Below, in pieces: positions 1 to 10,868 of a stretch of 64,000 bases of DNA (position 1 is its first letter; each line of letters begins with the position of its first letter). The notes under the pieces were generated by a model, which worked only from the letters and a program-made list of their open reading frames with translations, was not told where the DNA came from and ran no database searches. Made by a program: the position numbers and the translations under genes. The stretch spans positions 1,287,001 through 1,351,000 of the forward strand of contig NC_007643.1 of the NCBI RefSeq assembly GCF_000013085.1, read 5' to 3'. The stretch comes from Rhodospirillum rubrum ATCC 11170 (lineage in GTDB: Bacteria > Pseudomonadota > Alphaproteobacteria > Rhodospirillales > Rhodospirillaceae).

Positions 1-600
1 GACCGCGACGCCCTGGCGGCAAGCGATCCCTGGGCCGCCGCCCGCGCCCTCGCCTGGGCCGCCGGCGCCATCGCCGGCAGCGAACGCGCCGCCGATCCCC
101 GGCCGATCGCCGCCTTGCTGGCGACCCCGCCCGCTCCCGGTCAGGTCCACGCGCTGGCGGGCTGTTTGTGGCAAAGCAAACCGCGCGGCGCCCTGGTGCT
201 GTGTCGCGAATGCCGGGGGCTCGATCGCCGCCGCTGGGCGGTGCCGCCGGGCGAAAGCCTGCTGTGGGATGGCCGCTGGCTTTGCCGGGCCGGACGGGGA
301 GGGCTGGCGGTCTCGGCCCTGGGGGCAGCGGGCTGGCAGAAGCTGGCGCCGGCCCTGGCCGGGGACCGCCAAGGCCTGCCGCCACCTATCGCCCTGCCGG
401 CCCTGCCGATTTTTTATGGCGAGTCGGCGGAGGAGAGGGCGGACGTTTTCGCGGTTCCGTCTCTAGGCCTTTGGGGGTATGGTTACAATCCGGGGTCGGC
501 TTTTCGGGGCGAAATGCCCTTTAGCGTCGATATCACCTATCATCCCTTTCTACCGCTCGTTCCCCTCGGCCTGCGGGTCGGTGCCGGCGGCGGCTTGTAA
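1..600 (+). CDS. tilS: tRNA(Ile)-lysidine synthase, C-terminal part
   Basis: The window opens inside this gene; about 199 codons remain before a TAA stop. TilS attaches lysine to C34 of the CAU-anticodon tRNA(Ile) so that it reads AUA. The N-terminal ATPase domain with its P-loop lies outside the window, so the call rests on the C-terminal substrate-binding region, where a LLWDGRW segment followed by GWQKLAPAL is typical of alphaproteobacterial TilS. The position directly upstream of ftsH, a very common bacterial order, supports it. Catalytic residues cannot be checked here. Confidence 0.75.
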   Translation, partial: DRDALAASDPWAAARALAWAAGAIAGSERAADPRPIAALLATPPAPGQVHALAGCLWQSKPRGALVLCRECRGLDRRRWAVPPGESLLWDGRWLCRAGRGGLAVSALGAAGWQKLAPALAGDRQGLPPPIALPALPIFYGESAEERADVFAVPSLGLWGYGYNPGSAFRGEMPFSVDITYHPFLPLVPLGLRVGAGGGL

Positions 601-624
601 GAGGGGTCCCCTGGAAAATGGCGG

Positions 625-656
625 CTTGAGGGATGGTTGACCCACCCTTACATTAG
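625..656 (+). promoter_or_regulatory. Candidate heat-shock (sigma-32) promoter of ftsH
   Basis: CTTG at 625-628 and CTTACATTAG at 647-656 are separated by 18 nt. This fits the alphaproteobacterial sigma-32 pattern CTTG-N17/18-CYTATNTNNG with one mismatch. The same DNA also reads as a sigma-70-like promoter, TTGAGG (626-631), 17 nt, TACATT (649-654). It lies about 75 nt before the ftsH start. FtsH is a classic heat-shock protease, so both readings are plausible. Confidence 0.5.
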
Positions 657-730
657 CCGCCACGGGGTCTTGTTGGACCTACGGCTGATCATCGGCGCAG
701 CGCCGCCAAGGCGCTTCGCGGCTCGAAAGG

Positions 731-2662
<1,932 letters not shown>

Positions 2663-2666
2663 CGTG

Positions 2667-3857
2667 ATGCTTGACCACACCAGCGGACCGGGGTCTGATT
2701 CCCCGGTCCCGACCATCGGAAGCCCCGCTTTACCGCGGGGCTTCTTCCATGCGGAGGGGGCGTCGCCGGCCGGGCGGCTTTACCTCCAGCCCGTCGGCCT
2801 GCTTGATGGCCAAGCCGCCGCCCAAGCCGTGGTCGAAGGCTTGGCCCTGCCCTTGGCCGGGCGCGCCGACCACGCTTTTTGTCTGATCGCCGCCCTGTTG
2901 CGCGGCGCGGCCGGGGACGTGATCTTGCGCTGTCTGGTCAGCCCGGCGGCCCTGCGCCAATGGGCGGCAAGCGAGGGCGCCGGCATCGCCGCCGAGGTCG
3001 AAGCGGTATTGGCCCGCCTGTCCGCCCCGCGTCCGCCCTTCGCCGGCCTGCCCTTGGGCCGGGGGAACGCCCTGGTCATGGGCATTCTGAACGTCACCCC
3101 CGACAGCTTTTCCGATGGCGGCGACCATGTCGGCTTCGACGCCGCTTTGGCCGGGGGGCAGGCGATGCTGGCGGCGGGGGCGGCCATCCTTGATGTCGGC
3201 GGCGAAAGCACCCGCCCCGGCGCCGCTCCCGTCGATCCCCAAGACGAGATCGCCCGGGTGGTTCCGGTGATCCGCGCCTTCGCCGAACGCGGCGCGGTGG
3301 TCTCGGTCGATACCCGCAACGCTTCGACCATGGAGGCGGCGCTGGCCGCCGGGGCGCGCATCGTCAATGACGTCACCGCCCTGACCGGCGATGAGCGGGC
3401 GCTGGGCGTGGTGGCGCGCGCGCGCGCTCCGGTGATTTTGATGCATATCCGCGGCGAGCCGCGCACCATGCAAAGCGATCCATCCTATGCCAGCGCCCCG
3501 CTGGACGTGGTCGACTGGCTGGCCGAACGGCTGGCGTGCTGCCGGGCCGCCGGGATGGACGACGGTGATCTGTGCGTCGATCCGGGGATCGGCTTTGGCA
3601 AGACCGTCGATCATAATCTGGAAGTGCTGGAAGCCACGACCTTGTTGCACGGCCTGGGGGTTGGCGTTTTGATCGGCGCCAGCCGCAAAAGCTTCATCGG
3701 CCGCGTCGCCGATGTCGGGACGCCCAAGGCCCGCCTGCCCGGATCGTTGGCCGCCGCCCTGGCCGCCGCCCGCCGCGGCGCCGATATCGTCCGCGTTCAC
3801 GACGTGGGCGAAACCGTTCAGGCGCTGCGCGTCGCCGCGGCGATCGAGAGCGCCTAG
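2667..3857 (+). CDS. folP: Dihydropteroate synthase
   Basis: Condenses 6-hydroxymethyl-dihydropterin pyrophosphate with p-aminobenzoate to give dihydropteroate in folate synthesis. The TIM-barrel core starts near 3079 with the signature LNVTPDSFSDGG, followed by the DVGGESTRPG loop, an FGKT-type motif and GASRKSFIG. A long N-terminal extension of about 135 residues precedes the barrel, as in some alphaproteobacterial versions. The start is uncertain: ATG 2667 is four bases after the ftsH stop, but the ftsH terminator hairpin would then lie in the coding sequence, so translation may begin further downstream at a GTG or TTG. The substrate pABA would come from the pabB/pabC genes in this window. 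Confidence 0.93.
   Translation: MLDHTSGPGSDSPVPTIGSPALPRGFFHAEGASPAGRLYLQPVGLLDGQAAAQAVVEGLALPLAGRADHAFCLIAALLRGAAGDVILRCLVSPAALRQWAASEGAGIAAEVEAVLARLSAPRPPFAGLPLGRGNALVMGILNVTPDSFSDGGDHVGFDAALAGGQAMLAAGAAILDVGGESTRPGAAPVDPQDEIARVVPVIRAFAERGAVVSVDTRNASTMEAALAAGARIVNDVTALTGDERALGVVARARAPVILMHIRGEPRTMQSDPSYASAPLDVVDWLAERLACCRAAGMDDGDLCVDPGIGFGKTVDHNLEVLEATTLLHGLGVGVLIGASRKSFIGRVADVGTPKARLPGSLAAALAAARRGADIVRVHDVGETVQALRVAAAIESA
2719..2744 (+). terminator. Hairpin after ftsH, probable terminator
   Basis: A perfect 10-bp stem (2719-2728 with 2735-2744) encloses a 6-nt loop and is followed by only a short pyrimidine tract. It lies 56 nt after the ftsH stop. It also falls inside the most upstream possible folP reading frame, which bears on the folP start. 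Confidence 0.7.
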
Positions 3858-3895
3858 AGCGGCTTGCGTGACCCAAATTTAACGCACGCCGCTCT
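3856..3895. repeat. 40-bp dispersed palindromic repeat, copy A
   Basis: Begins AGAGCGG and ends CCGCTCT, with inner arms TGCGTG/ACGCA, so the RNA would form a long imperfect hairpin. It starts on the folP stop codon region and lies between folP and glmM. A second 40-bp copy at 16408-16447 is identical at 30 of 40 positions and shares both ends. It may end folP transcription, but its recurrence points to a dispersed intergenic element. Confidence 0.6.
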
Positions 3896-4009
3896 CAGCG
3901 GTATTAGGCTCCCTTTGACCCGATGGGCGGTGACCAAGGGGGGCGAAGACCAAAGACGACCACGAAAGCGGACCCCCGGGTTCGCCCCTCAGTCAGGAGT
4001 AGCCAGACA

Positions 4010-5368
4010 ATGGCCAAGCGGACGCTGTTCGGAACCGATGGGGTGCGGGGAACCGCCAATAGGGAGCCGATGACCGCCGATACGGCGCTGCGCATCGGCA
4101 TGGCGGCCGGTCACCTGCTGCGCAACGGCGATCATCGCCACACCGTGGTGATCGGCAAGGATACCCGGCTGTCGGGCTATATGCTGGAACCGGCCCTGGC
4201 CGCCGGGTTCATCAGCGTCGGCATGGACGTGGTGCTGCTTGGTCCCTTGCCGACCCCGGCGGTGGCGATGCTCACGCGGTCGTTGCGCGCCGATCTCGGG
4301 GTGATGATCACCGCCAGCCATAACCCGTTTCAAGATAATGGCATCAAGCTGTTCGGTCCCGATGGCTACAAGCTGTCCGACGATCAGGAAGCCACGATCG
4401 AAGCCTTGCTCGACAACGGTTTGGAAGGCCATCGGGCGGGGCCGACGGCCCTGGGCAAGGCGCGGCGCCTGGATGACTGCAACGGCCGCTATGTCGAATT
4501 CGTCAAAAGCACCTTTCCGCGCGGTCGCCGGCTTGAGGGCCTGCGCATCGTCGTCGATTGCGCCCATGGCGCCGCCTATCGGGTGGCCCCCAAGGTGCTG
4601 TGGGAACTGGGCGCCACCATCGTGCCGATCGGCGTTACCCCCGATGGCACCAATATCAATAAGGACTGCGGCTCGCTTCATAGCCGGGTGATGTGCGAGA
4701 CCGTGGTCCGCGAAGGCGCCGACCTGGGCGTGGCGCTTGATGGTGATGCCGACCGGGTGGTGCTGTGCGACGAAAAGGGCGCCCTGGTCGATGGCGACCA
4801 GTTGTTGGCGCTGATCGGGCGCAATTGGAAGCGGGCGGGCACCCTTCAGGGCGGTGGCGTCGTGGCGACGGTGATGTCGAACCTCGGTCTGGAACGCTTC
4901 CTGAAGGACGAGGGGCTGGCTTTGGCGCGCACGCCCGTTGGTGATCGCTATGTGGTCGAACACATGCGGGCGGAGGGCTATAACCTGGGCGGCGAGCAAT
5001 CGGGCCATATCGTGATGAGCGATTTCGGCACCACCGGTGATGGCCTGATGGCCGCCTTGCAGGTGCTTTCGGCCCTGGTCGCCGAGGACCGCCCGGCCAG
5101 CGAGGTGCTCGACGTGTTCACGCCGCTGCCCCAGCTTTTGCGCAATGTGCGGGTGGCCGGTCACGATCCCCGCGCCATCCTGGCCGATCCGCAGGTGGCC
5201 CGCGCGGTGAGCGCCGGCGAGGGTCGCCTTAACGGCGGCGGTCGCCTGCTCATCCGCAAATCGGGCACCGAACCGCTGATCCGGGTGATGGCCGAGGGCG
5301 AGGACGAGGCCCTGGTCGCCCAGGTGGTCGGCGATATCTGCGCCGTGATCGAAACCGCCAGCCAGTAA
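4010..5368 (+). CDS. glmM: Phosphoglucosamine mutase
   Basis: Converts glucosamine-6-phosphate to glucosamine-1-phosphate for UDP-GlcNAc, peptidoglycan and lipopolysaccharide synthesis. The 452-aa protein starts FGTDGVRG at its N-terminus. The phosphoserine loop reads [11 protein letters not shown] near residue 100, the metal loop is DGDADR, and the sugar loop GGEQSGH and phosphate loop [11 protein letters not shown] are all intact. ATG 4010 is chosen because CAGGAG lies 10 nt upstream and the family N-terminus begins there; in-frame sequence further upstream is not conserved in type. ftsH-folP-glmM is a widespread gene order. Confidence 0.96.
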   Translation: MAKRTLFGTDGVRGTANREPMTADTALRIGMAAGHLLRNGDHRHTVVIGKDTRLSGYMLEPALAAGFISVGMDVVLLGPLPTPAVAMLTRSLRADLGVMITASHNPFQDNGIKLFGPDGYKLSDDQEATIEALLDNGLEGHRAGPTALGKARRLDDCNGRYVEFVKSTFPRGRRLEGLRIVVDCAHGAAYRVAPKVLWELGATIVPIGVTPDGTNINKDCGSLHSRVMCETVVREGADLGVALDGDADRVVLCDEKGALVDGDQLLALIGRNWKRAGTLQGGGVVATVMSNLGLERFLKDEGLALARTPVGDRYVVEHMRAEGYNLGGEQSGHIVMSDFGTTGDGLMAALQVLSALVAEDRPASEVLDVFTPLPQLLRNVRVAGHDPRAILADPQVARAVSAGEGRLNGGGRLLIRKSGTEPLIRVMAEGEDEALVAQVVGDICAVIETASQ

Positions 5369-5376
5369 GCAAGGCG

Positions 5377-5414
5377 CCCTGGAGGGATGCGGGGTGTACC
5401 GCCTCCCTCCAGGG
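5377..5414. terminator. Convergent hairpin between glmM and DUF4139 gene
   Basis: An 11-bp perfect stem (5377-5387 with 5404-5414) sits in the 53-nt gap between two convergent genes. There is no T-run on either strand, so a bidirectional terminator is inferred from position and strength. Confidence 0.6.
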
Positions 5415-5421
5415 GGTGCGC

Positions 5422-7488
5422 TTAAGGCAGGGTGAGGCCGGCGATATAGGCGTCGAGATCGGCGCGGGCCTTGCGGGCCTCGGCCTCCATCTCCTTGCCC
5501 TGCTGCTCAAGGCTGCCCAGGCGATCTTCAAGCTGGCCCAGACGCTCCATAAAGCGCTGATGCAGGTCGCTGTCGGCCGGCACCGCCTTGATGTTTTCGC
5601 GCAGCCGCCCCTGATCCTCGACCACCTGGGCGCTTTCGGTGTGGATGGCGCCGAGGCGGTCGTCGATCTGCGAGGCCCGGGCCGACAAGGTGGCCAAGCG
5701 TTCGACCGTCAGCTTCTCGGGGCCCGAAAGTTTGCCCGTCGCGCTGAGGCCGGCGAGCAGCGGCGCGGTCAGGGCGCCGGCGGACAGCCGTTCTTCGATC
5801 GGCCGTTCGAGAACGATGGTCAGCGCACGGGTTTGTCCGGCCTCCAGGGTGACGGACAGGCGGTGGGCATCGCCGATTTCCTCGACCGTATCGGTACCCT
5901 GGGGCGGGGTCAGGATCCAGCCCGGGCGCCGGGGGTGGTCGATCACCAGACGACGCTCGACGCCGGCGTTATTGGTCAGGGTATAGGTGGTCTGGCTGCG
6001 CGCCACCTGACGCAGGGTCAGAACCCCCGCCGAAGCCGTCAGCCCGGACACCGTGCGGTCCTCGCCGGTCTCCTCGCCAACCGTGATATCCTGATCGACG
6101 GCGAAGGCCAGAATGCGGTGATCGCCCTTGGCGACCGGGCCCAGGCGGGCATCGCCCAGATAGGCCAGACCACCGCTCGTCGCCTGGGTCAGGCTGACCG
6201 CGCCCGGCGGCAGGGCGGTGCCGGTGGCGTTGGTAAGATCGACGGCGGCCAAGGGATGGCGGCCGCTTTCGCCCGGGCGGTAATGGGCGATCCGCCGCAA
6301 GGGGATCGCCGATTCGGTAATCGGTACCATCAGCGTCTGACCATTGGCCAGGGTGACCGGCTGGGGCAGGGTGAACAGCACCTGGGCCGTGCCTTCGCTG
6401 GGCAACGGCAGGGCGGCGGCCTGTCCGCCACCCAGGCCCGGGGAGGCCAATTGGCCGGATTCAGCCATCGCCTCGTCGGGCGCGGCGGGGGCGGCGGCCA
6501 TCGCCATCGGCGTTGCGCTTTTGGCGAAGCTGCGCATCATCCCCGCCGCCGCGTCGGCCTGGGGCTGGGCGCCGCTATCGGGGGTGGGCAGCACCCGGCC
6601 CTGAACCTCGACGGGAACGGTCGGCCGGTCGATGCGATAGGGGGTGAACAGATCCTGGCGGAAAGTCACCGGATTGCCCGAGACCACGGTCAGGCTCACG
6701 TCCTTCCAGTCCTGGCCGCTGAGGTTTTCAAGCACCGCCCAACCGGCGAGCTTGGCCTTCTCCTTGGCGTTGGCACCCTCCGCCGGCAAAGTCAGGCGAT
6801 AGCCGGCTTTCCACAGCGGCACCTCGGCGATGAAGCTGGCGCGGACCGCCCGCGATCCCGTGCCGTCCACGGCGATATCAAGGGTGCGGCTGTCCTTTTC
6901 GCGCAGATGGGCCATGGCGGCCAGGGCGCGTTCGATGCGCGCGGTCAGCGCCGAATCGCTGAAGGCCACGCCCTGGGCGTCTTCCAAAATGACTTGGCGC
7001 AGGCCGTCGTTGGTCATCAGCCCCAGGCGATGGCGGGTTTGCGCGGAGCCATCGGGGCGGGTGGTGACTTCGGGGGTAACGGAAACGATCCGTCCGCTCA
7101 TCACCTGCGGGCCGCTGATCGTCACCGGTTCGCCCTTGAGGGCCTCGAACAGGGCGGCGGGCGACTGGAAGGCGTCTTCGGCGAAGGGCAGATCGCGAAA
7201 CACCTCGGACAACGGCTCGCGCACCGCCAGACGGACGCTGGCCGGCCGGCCCGAGGGATCGTCGACGCTCAGGCTTTTCAAAACGTCATCGACCTGATCA
7301 AGGCGAACGGTCAAAGGCAGGGCGGTTGATCCGTCGACCTTGGCTTCGTATTCGAACAGGCCGACGCCACCGGTGGACAGCAGCACCCGCTTCAAGGTCA
7401 GCGGCCCGTCGGCCAAAGCCGGCGAGGCCAGCGCCGTGGCGGCCAGCAGGACGGCGGCGAAGGCCGGGCGGGAACGGGGGAAGGACAT
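5422..7488 (-). CDS. Secreted DUF4139 domain protein
   Basis: 688-aa exported protein of unknown function. ATG 7488 follows a GGAG ribosome site and gives a clean signal peptide (a hydrophobic stretch ending ALASPALA at about residue 27). The N-terminal half matches what is seen in DUF4139 proteins, followed by a low-complexity Ala/Met/Pro linker (about residues 325-375). The DUF4139 beta-rich core runs from about residue 380 to 595. The last 85 residues are rich in Leu, Glu, Gln and Arg and look like a coiled coil. It stands alone, convergent with glmM and divergent from thiD. A periplasmic or cell-surface role is likely, but no enzymatic motif was recognised. Confidence 0.8.
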   Translation of the reverse strand: MSFPRSRPAFAAVLLAATALASPALADGPLTLKRVLLSTGGVGLFEYEAKVDGSTALPLTVRLDQVDDVLKSLSVDDPSGRPASVRLAVREPLSEVFRDLPFAEDAFQSPAALFEALKGEPVTISGPQVMSGRIVSVTPEVTTRPDGSAQTRHRLGLMTNDGLRQVILEDAQGVAFSDSALTARIERALAAMAHLREKDSRTLDIAVDGTGSRAVRASFIAEVPLWKAGYRLTLPAEGANAKEKAKLAGWAVLENLSGQDWKDVSLTVVSGNPVTFRQDLFTPYRIDRPTVPVEVQGRVLPTPDSGAQPQADAAAGMMRSFAKSATPMAMAAAPAAPDEAMAESGQLASPGLGGGQAAALPLPSEGTAQVLFTLPQPVTLANGQTLMVPITESAIPLRRIAHYRPGESGRHPLAAVDLTNATGTALPPGAVSLTQATSGGLAYLGDARLGPVAKGDHRILAFAVDQDITVGEETGEDRTVSGLTASAGVLTLRQVARSQTTYTLTNNAGVERRLVIDHPRRPGWILTPPQGTDTVEEIGDAHRLSVTLEAGQTRALTIVLERPIEERLSAGALTAPLLAGLSATGKLSGPEKLTVERLATLSARASQIDDRLGAIHTESAQVVEDQGRLRENIKAVPADSDLHQRFMERLGQLEDRLGSLEQQGKEMEAEARKARADLDAYIAGLTLP

Positions 7489-7633
7489 CGTCGGGTCTCC
7501 GGTTGGCTTGGGCGGAAAAAGGAAATCGCGTAAAAACAAGCGCGCCGCGGATGGGGCTTGGAAAAGGCCGCCCCGCAAGGAAAGCTAGGCGCCGTCCATG
7601 GCGGGAAGATGGTAAGGCTTTGACCATCGGCAA

Positions 7634-7662
7634 CGTTCGGAACCCGCTACCAGTTCCGAACG
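7634..7662. promoter_or_regulatory. 10-bp inverted repeat upstream of thiD
   Basis: CGTTCGGAAC (7634-7643) and GTTCCGAACG (7653-7662) are perfect complements around a 9-nt loop, followed by GTTTTC. It sits in the intergenic region between two divergent genes, so there is no plus-strand gene to terminate. It is therefore more likely a regulator site or a leader-RNA hairpin for thiD. Confidence 0.45.
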
Positions 7663-7736
7663 GTTTTCGGATGCGGTCTTGACGTAAGGCCGGGCGGCGG
7701 GCACCAGAGGGGCCCGGAACAAGCGGAGGGAAGCCA

Positions 7737-8552
7737 ATGACGCAAGGGCGCGTATTGATCATAGCGGGATCGGATTCAAGCGGCGGTGCCGGAATCCAGG
7801 CCGACCTCAAGGCGGTGATGGCCCTGGGTGGCTATGGCGCCACGGCGATCGCCGCCCTGACCGCCCAGAACACCCGGGGCGTCGAAGGCATCCATGCGGT
7901 TCCGCCGGCCTTTGTCCGCCAGCAGATGGCTCTGTTCCTTGATGATATCGGTGCCGACGCCCTGAAGATCGGCATGCTGGCGACCGCTGAGGTCATCGAG
8001 GCGGTGGCCGATGAAATCGAATTGCGCGCGGCGGGGCTTCCGCTGGTCGTCGATCCGGTGATGGTCGCCAAGGGCGGCCACCGGCTGCTTGAGGAAAGCG
8101 CCACGGCGGCGTTGATCGCCCGCCTGTTGCCGATCGCCCGGGTGCTGACCCCCAATCTGCCCGAGGCCGAGGTGCTGGTCGGCTTTTCTATCGCCGACGA
8201 GGCGGCGATGGAAAAGGCCGGGCGCGCCCTGCTTGAACGCGGTCCGCAAGCCGTGCTGATGAAGGGTGGGCATCTGGAGGGCGACGATCTCGTCGATCTT
8301 CTGGTGACCGCCGAGGGCACCGTGCGCTTTCGCGCCTCGCGCTTGCAGACAACATCGACCCATGGCACCGGCTGCACCCTGGCCTCGGCCATCGCCTGCG
8401 GTCTGGCCCAGGGGCGGTCGGTCGAACAAGCCATCGCCCGCGCCCGCGCCTATGTGCGCAAGGCCATGGAAACCGCGCCCGGTCTCGGTCACGGCCATGG
8501 CCCGCTCAATCACGGATTTACCGTTTCCCCCTTCGAGGTGCCCTTGCCATGA
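7737..8552 (+). CDS. thiD: Hydroxymethylpyrimidine/phosphomethylpyrimidine kinase
   Basis: Phosphorylates HMP to HMP-P and then HMP-PP, which is joined with the thiazole moiety to make thiamine phosphate. The ribokinase-like 271-aa protein begins with the substrate and Mg motif GSDSSGGAGIQ at about residue 11. The C-terminal signature is STHGTGCTLASAIA, in which the catalytic Cys-containing anion hole is intact. An AGCGGAGGGAAG ribosome site lies upstream. The stop overlaps the next start (ATGA), so ThiD and the PhzF-type protein are probably translated together. No TPP riboswitch was recognised upstream. Confidence 0.95.
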   Translation: MTQGRVLIIAGSDSSGGAGIQADLKAVMALGGYGATAIAALTAQNTRGVEGIHAVPPAFVRQQMALFLDDIGADALKIGMLATAEVIEAVADEIELRAAGLPLVVDPVMVAKGGHRLLEESATAALIARLLPIARVLTPNLPEAEVLVGFSIADEAAMEKAGRALLERGPQAVLMKGGHLEGDDLVDLLVTAEGTVRFRASRLQTTSTHGTGCTLASAIACGLAQGRSVEQAIARARAYVRKAMETAPGLGHGHGPLNHGFTVSPFEVPLP

Positions 8553-9382
8553 CCGCCGCCTTTGCCGCCGGCCCCCGTTTGCGCGTGCCGTTCTTCCAGG
8601 TCGACGCCTTCGCCGATGTCGCCTTCGCCGGCAATCCGGCGGCGGTCTGCCTGCTTGAGAAAGCCTGGCCCGAGGACGAGCTTCTTCAGGCGATCGCCGC
8701 GGAGAACAACCTGTCGGAAACCGCCTTCGTCGTGCGCGGCGGTGAAAACCACGCCCTGCGCTGGTTCACGCCGCTGACCGAAGTGCCGCTTTGCGGTCAC
8801 GCCACCCTGGCCAGCGGCCATGTTTTGCTGCGCGAACTGGGGGCTTGCGGTCCGCAGCGCTTCGATACCCGCGCCGGGATGCTGGAGGTCTCGGCCACCG
8901 ACGAGGGCGCCCTGGCGATGCGTCTGCCCGCCAAGCCGCCCAAATCGGCGATCTTTCCCGAAGATCTCGACCGTGTCCTGGGGGTGCGGCCGATGGAGGT
9001 CGCCCAGGGCGGCGGCTTTCTGATCGTCGTGCTGGGCGGCGTCGAGGCGGTGCGGGGCTTGCGTCCGCGCCTGAGCATGCTGCGCGCGCTGGGCATTCCC
9101 AAGCTGGTGGTCACCGCCGCCGGAGGCGGAGCCGACAGCGCCGACGCTTGCGATTTCGCCAGCCGGGTTTTCGCCCCCGGGGTGGGGATCGACGAGGATC
9201 CGGTGACCGGCTCGGCCCATTGCGTCCTGACGCCGTTCTGGGCCAAGCGCCTGGGCCGCGACCGTCTGCTTGCCCATCAGGTCTCGCCGCGCGGCGGCCG
9301 GCTGGTCTGCACCCTGATGGGCGCCGAGGTCGAGATGATCGGTCAGGCGGTGACGGTGATCAGCGGAACCCTGTCGGTCTGA
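8549..9382 (+). CDS. PhzF family isomerase/epimerase-like protein
   Basis: 277-aa member of the PhzF (diaminopimelate-epimerase fold) family. The N-terminus QVDAFADVAFAGNPAAV is characteristic, followed by the NNLSETAF motif containing the conserved catalytic Glu and by LCGHATLAS. The C-terminal half has DEDPVTGSAHC. PhzF itself isomerises a chorismate-derived intermediate in phenazine synthesis, but most bacterial members have unknown substrates and no phenazine genes are nearby. Its start overlaps the thiD stop, which suggests a co-translated metabolic or repair function. Confidence 0.88.
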   Translation: MTAAFAAGPRLRVPFFQVDAFADVAFAGNPAAVCLLEKAWPEDELLQAIAAENNLSETAFVVRGGENHALRWFTPLTEVPLCGHATLASGHVLLRELGACGPQRFDTRAGMLEVSATDEGALAMRLPAKPPKSAIFPEDLDRVLGVRPMEVAQGGGFLIVVLGGVEAVRGLRPRLSMLRALGIPKLVVTAAGGGADSADACDFASRVFAPGVGIDEDPVTGSAHCVLTPFWAKRLGRDRLLAHQVSPRGGRLVCTLMGAEVEMIGQAVTVISGTLSV

Positions 9383-9463
9383 GGCCGGCTGCGTCCTCCT
9401 TGGTCCTCCCCGCGGCCCGTCTCTCCCCAGGAAAGCGAATGGGAGGGGCGCGCCGGGGGGGCG

Positions 9464-9492
9464 TTGACGGCGGCCCGCCCGGTTTCTACAGT
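9464..9492 (+). promoter_or_regulatory. Sigma-70-type promoter upstream of serC
   Basis: TTGACG (9464-9469) and TACAGT (9487-9492) are separated by exactly 17 nt, close to the consensus. The site is about 100 nt before the serC ATG and downstream of the PhzF-type gene, so serC is probably a separate transcription unit. Confidence 0.6.
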
Positions 9493-9595
9493 CGGGCCGC
9501 TTTTTCTTGTCGTGAAGCAAATCGTCGTTGCGCTCCGCTTCGGATCGTTCGGGGGTTTGCTGTCGCCCGTTTTCCCGCAGCAGGGGTTGCCACCC

Positions 9596-10750
9596 ATGGC
9601 CATGCCGACGATCCGTCCCGCCAATCCGTGTTTTTCCTCCGGTCCCTGCGCCAAGCGCCCCGGCTGGAGCGCCGCTGCGCTGGACGGCTCTTTGCTTGGT
9701 CGCTCGCACCGCTCGACCGAGGGGCGGGCCCGGCTGGCCGAGGTCATCGACCGTACCCGCGCCGTGCTCGGCATTCCGGCTGACTGGCGGGTCGGTATTG
9801 TGCCGGCCTCCGATACCGGCGCGGTGGAAATGGCCTTGTGGTCGCTGCTGGGCCCGCGCCCGATCGACATGCTGGCTTGGGAGAGCTTCGGCGCCACCTG
9901 GGTCGCCGATGTGCTCAAGCAATTGAAGCTGCCCGATGTCCGCGTGCTCGAGGCCGATTACGGCGCTCTGCCCGATCTGGGACGCGTCGATTTCTCCCGC
10001 GATGTGGTCTTCACCTGGAACGGCACCACTTCAGGGGCGCGGGTGCCCAATGGCGATTGGATCGCCGATGACCGCCAGGGGCTGACGATCTGTGACGCCA
10101 CCTCGGCCGCCTTCGCCATGGATCTGCCCTGGCGCAAGCTCGATGTCGTCACCTGGTCGTGGCAGAAGGTGCTGGGCGGCGAGGGCCAGCACGGCATGCT
10201 GGTGCTGTCGCCGCGCGCCGTCGAACGCCTGGAAAGCCATAAGCCGGCTTGGCCGATGCCCAAGATCTTCCGCATGACCTCGGGTGGCAAGCTGATGGAG
10301 GGGATCTTCAAGGGCGATACCATCAATACGCCCTCGATGCTCTGCGCCGAGGACGCCATCGACGGCCTGCGCTGGGCCGAATCGGTTGGCGGGCTGTCGG
10401 GCTTGATCGCCCGCTCCGAAGCCAATCTGGCGGCGGTGGCCGACTGGGTGGCGGCCAAAGGGACGGCGCGGTTCCTGGCCGAGGATCCGGCGGTTCGCTC
10501 GTGCACGGCGATCTGCCTGCGGCTGACCAACCCCGCCTTCGCCGCCCAGACCGATGGTGGGGCCAAGGCGGCGGCCCGGGTGGCGGCGCTTCTGGCCAAG
10601 GAAGGGGTCGGCTATGATCTCGCCTCTTACCGCGATGCGCCGCCGGGCCTGCGGATCTGGGGGGGCGCGACGGTGGAGCGCTCCAATATCGAAGCCCTGC
10701 TGCCGTGGATCGACTGGGCGGTGGCCGAGGTCGCCCGCGATCTGGCCTGA
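9596..10750 (+). CDS. serC: Phosphoserine aminotransferase
   Basis: PLP enzyme that makes O-phospho-L-serine from 3-phosphohydroxypyruvate and glutamate, the second step of serine synthesis. The 384-aa class V aminotransferase begins [18 protein letters not shown]. The PLP lysine lies in [14 protein letters not shown] and is preceded by [10 protein letters not shown]. The form resembles the long SerC of alphaproteobacteria and archaea rather than the E. coli type. ATG 9596 is favoured because AGGGG lies upstream and the family N-terminus starts here. serA, its frequent neighbour, is not present; hisZ follows after 118 nt. Confidence 0.94.
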   Translation: MAMPTIRPANPCFSSGPCAKRPGWSAAALDGSLLGRSHRSTEGRARLAEVIDRTRAVLGIPADWRVGIVPASDTGAVEMALWSLLGPRPIDMLAWESFGATWVADVLKQLKLPDVRVLEADYGALPDLGRVDFSRDVVFTWNGTTSGARVPNGDWIADDRQGLTICDATSAAFAMDLPWRKLDVVTWSWQKVLGGEGQHGMLVLSPRAVERLESHKPAWPMPKIFRMTSGGKLMEGIFKGDTINTPSMLCAEDAIDGLRWAESVGGLSGLIARSEANLAAVADWVAAKGTARFLAEDPAVRSCTAICLRLTNPAFAAQTDGGAKAAARVAALLAKEGVGYDLASYRDAPPGLRIWGGATVERSNIEALLPWIDWAVAEVARDLA

Positions 10751-10868
10751 GCCGGTCTTTTCCCCCTTCGCCCCGTCCCCAAACGTCCTTTGAGGACCGT
10801 TTCCGTTTGCGCGGCCGCCCCGTTCCGCGCTAAGGAAAAGGCCCATAGGCTTCCCCGATGATCGCCCG

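Noticed and set aside
5416-7329. 637-codon open frame on the plus strand opposite the DUF4139 gene
   Set aside because: Its translation is Gly/Gln/Arg-rich with no domain, whereas the minus strand has a signal peptide, ribosome site and recognisable family.
7489-7736. TPP riboswitch upstream of thiD
   Set aside because: The conserved CTGAGA and ACCTGATCTGG-like blocks are absent.
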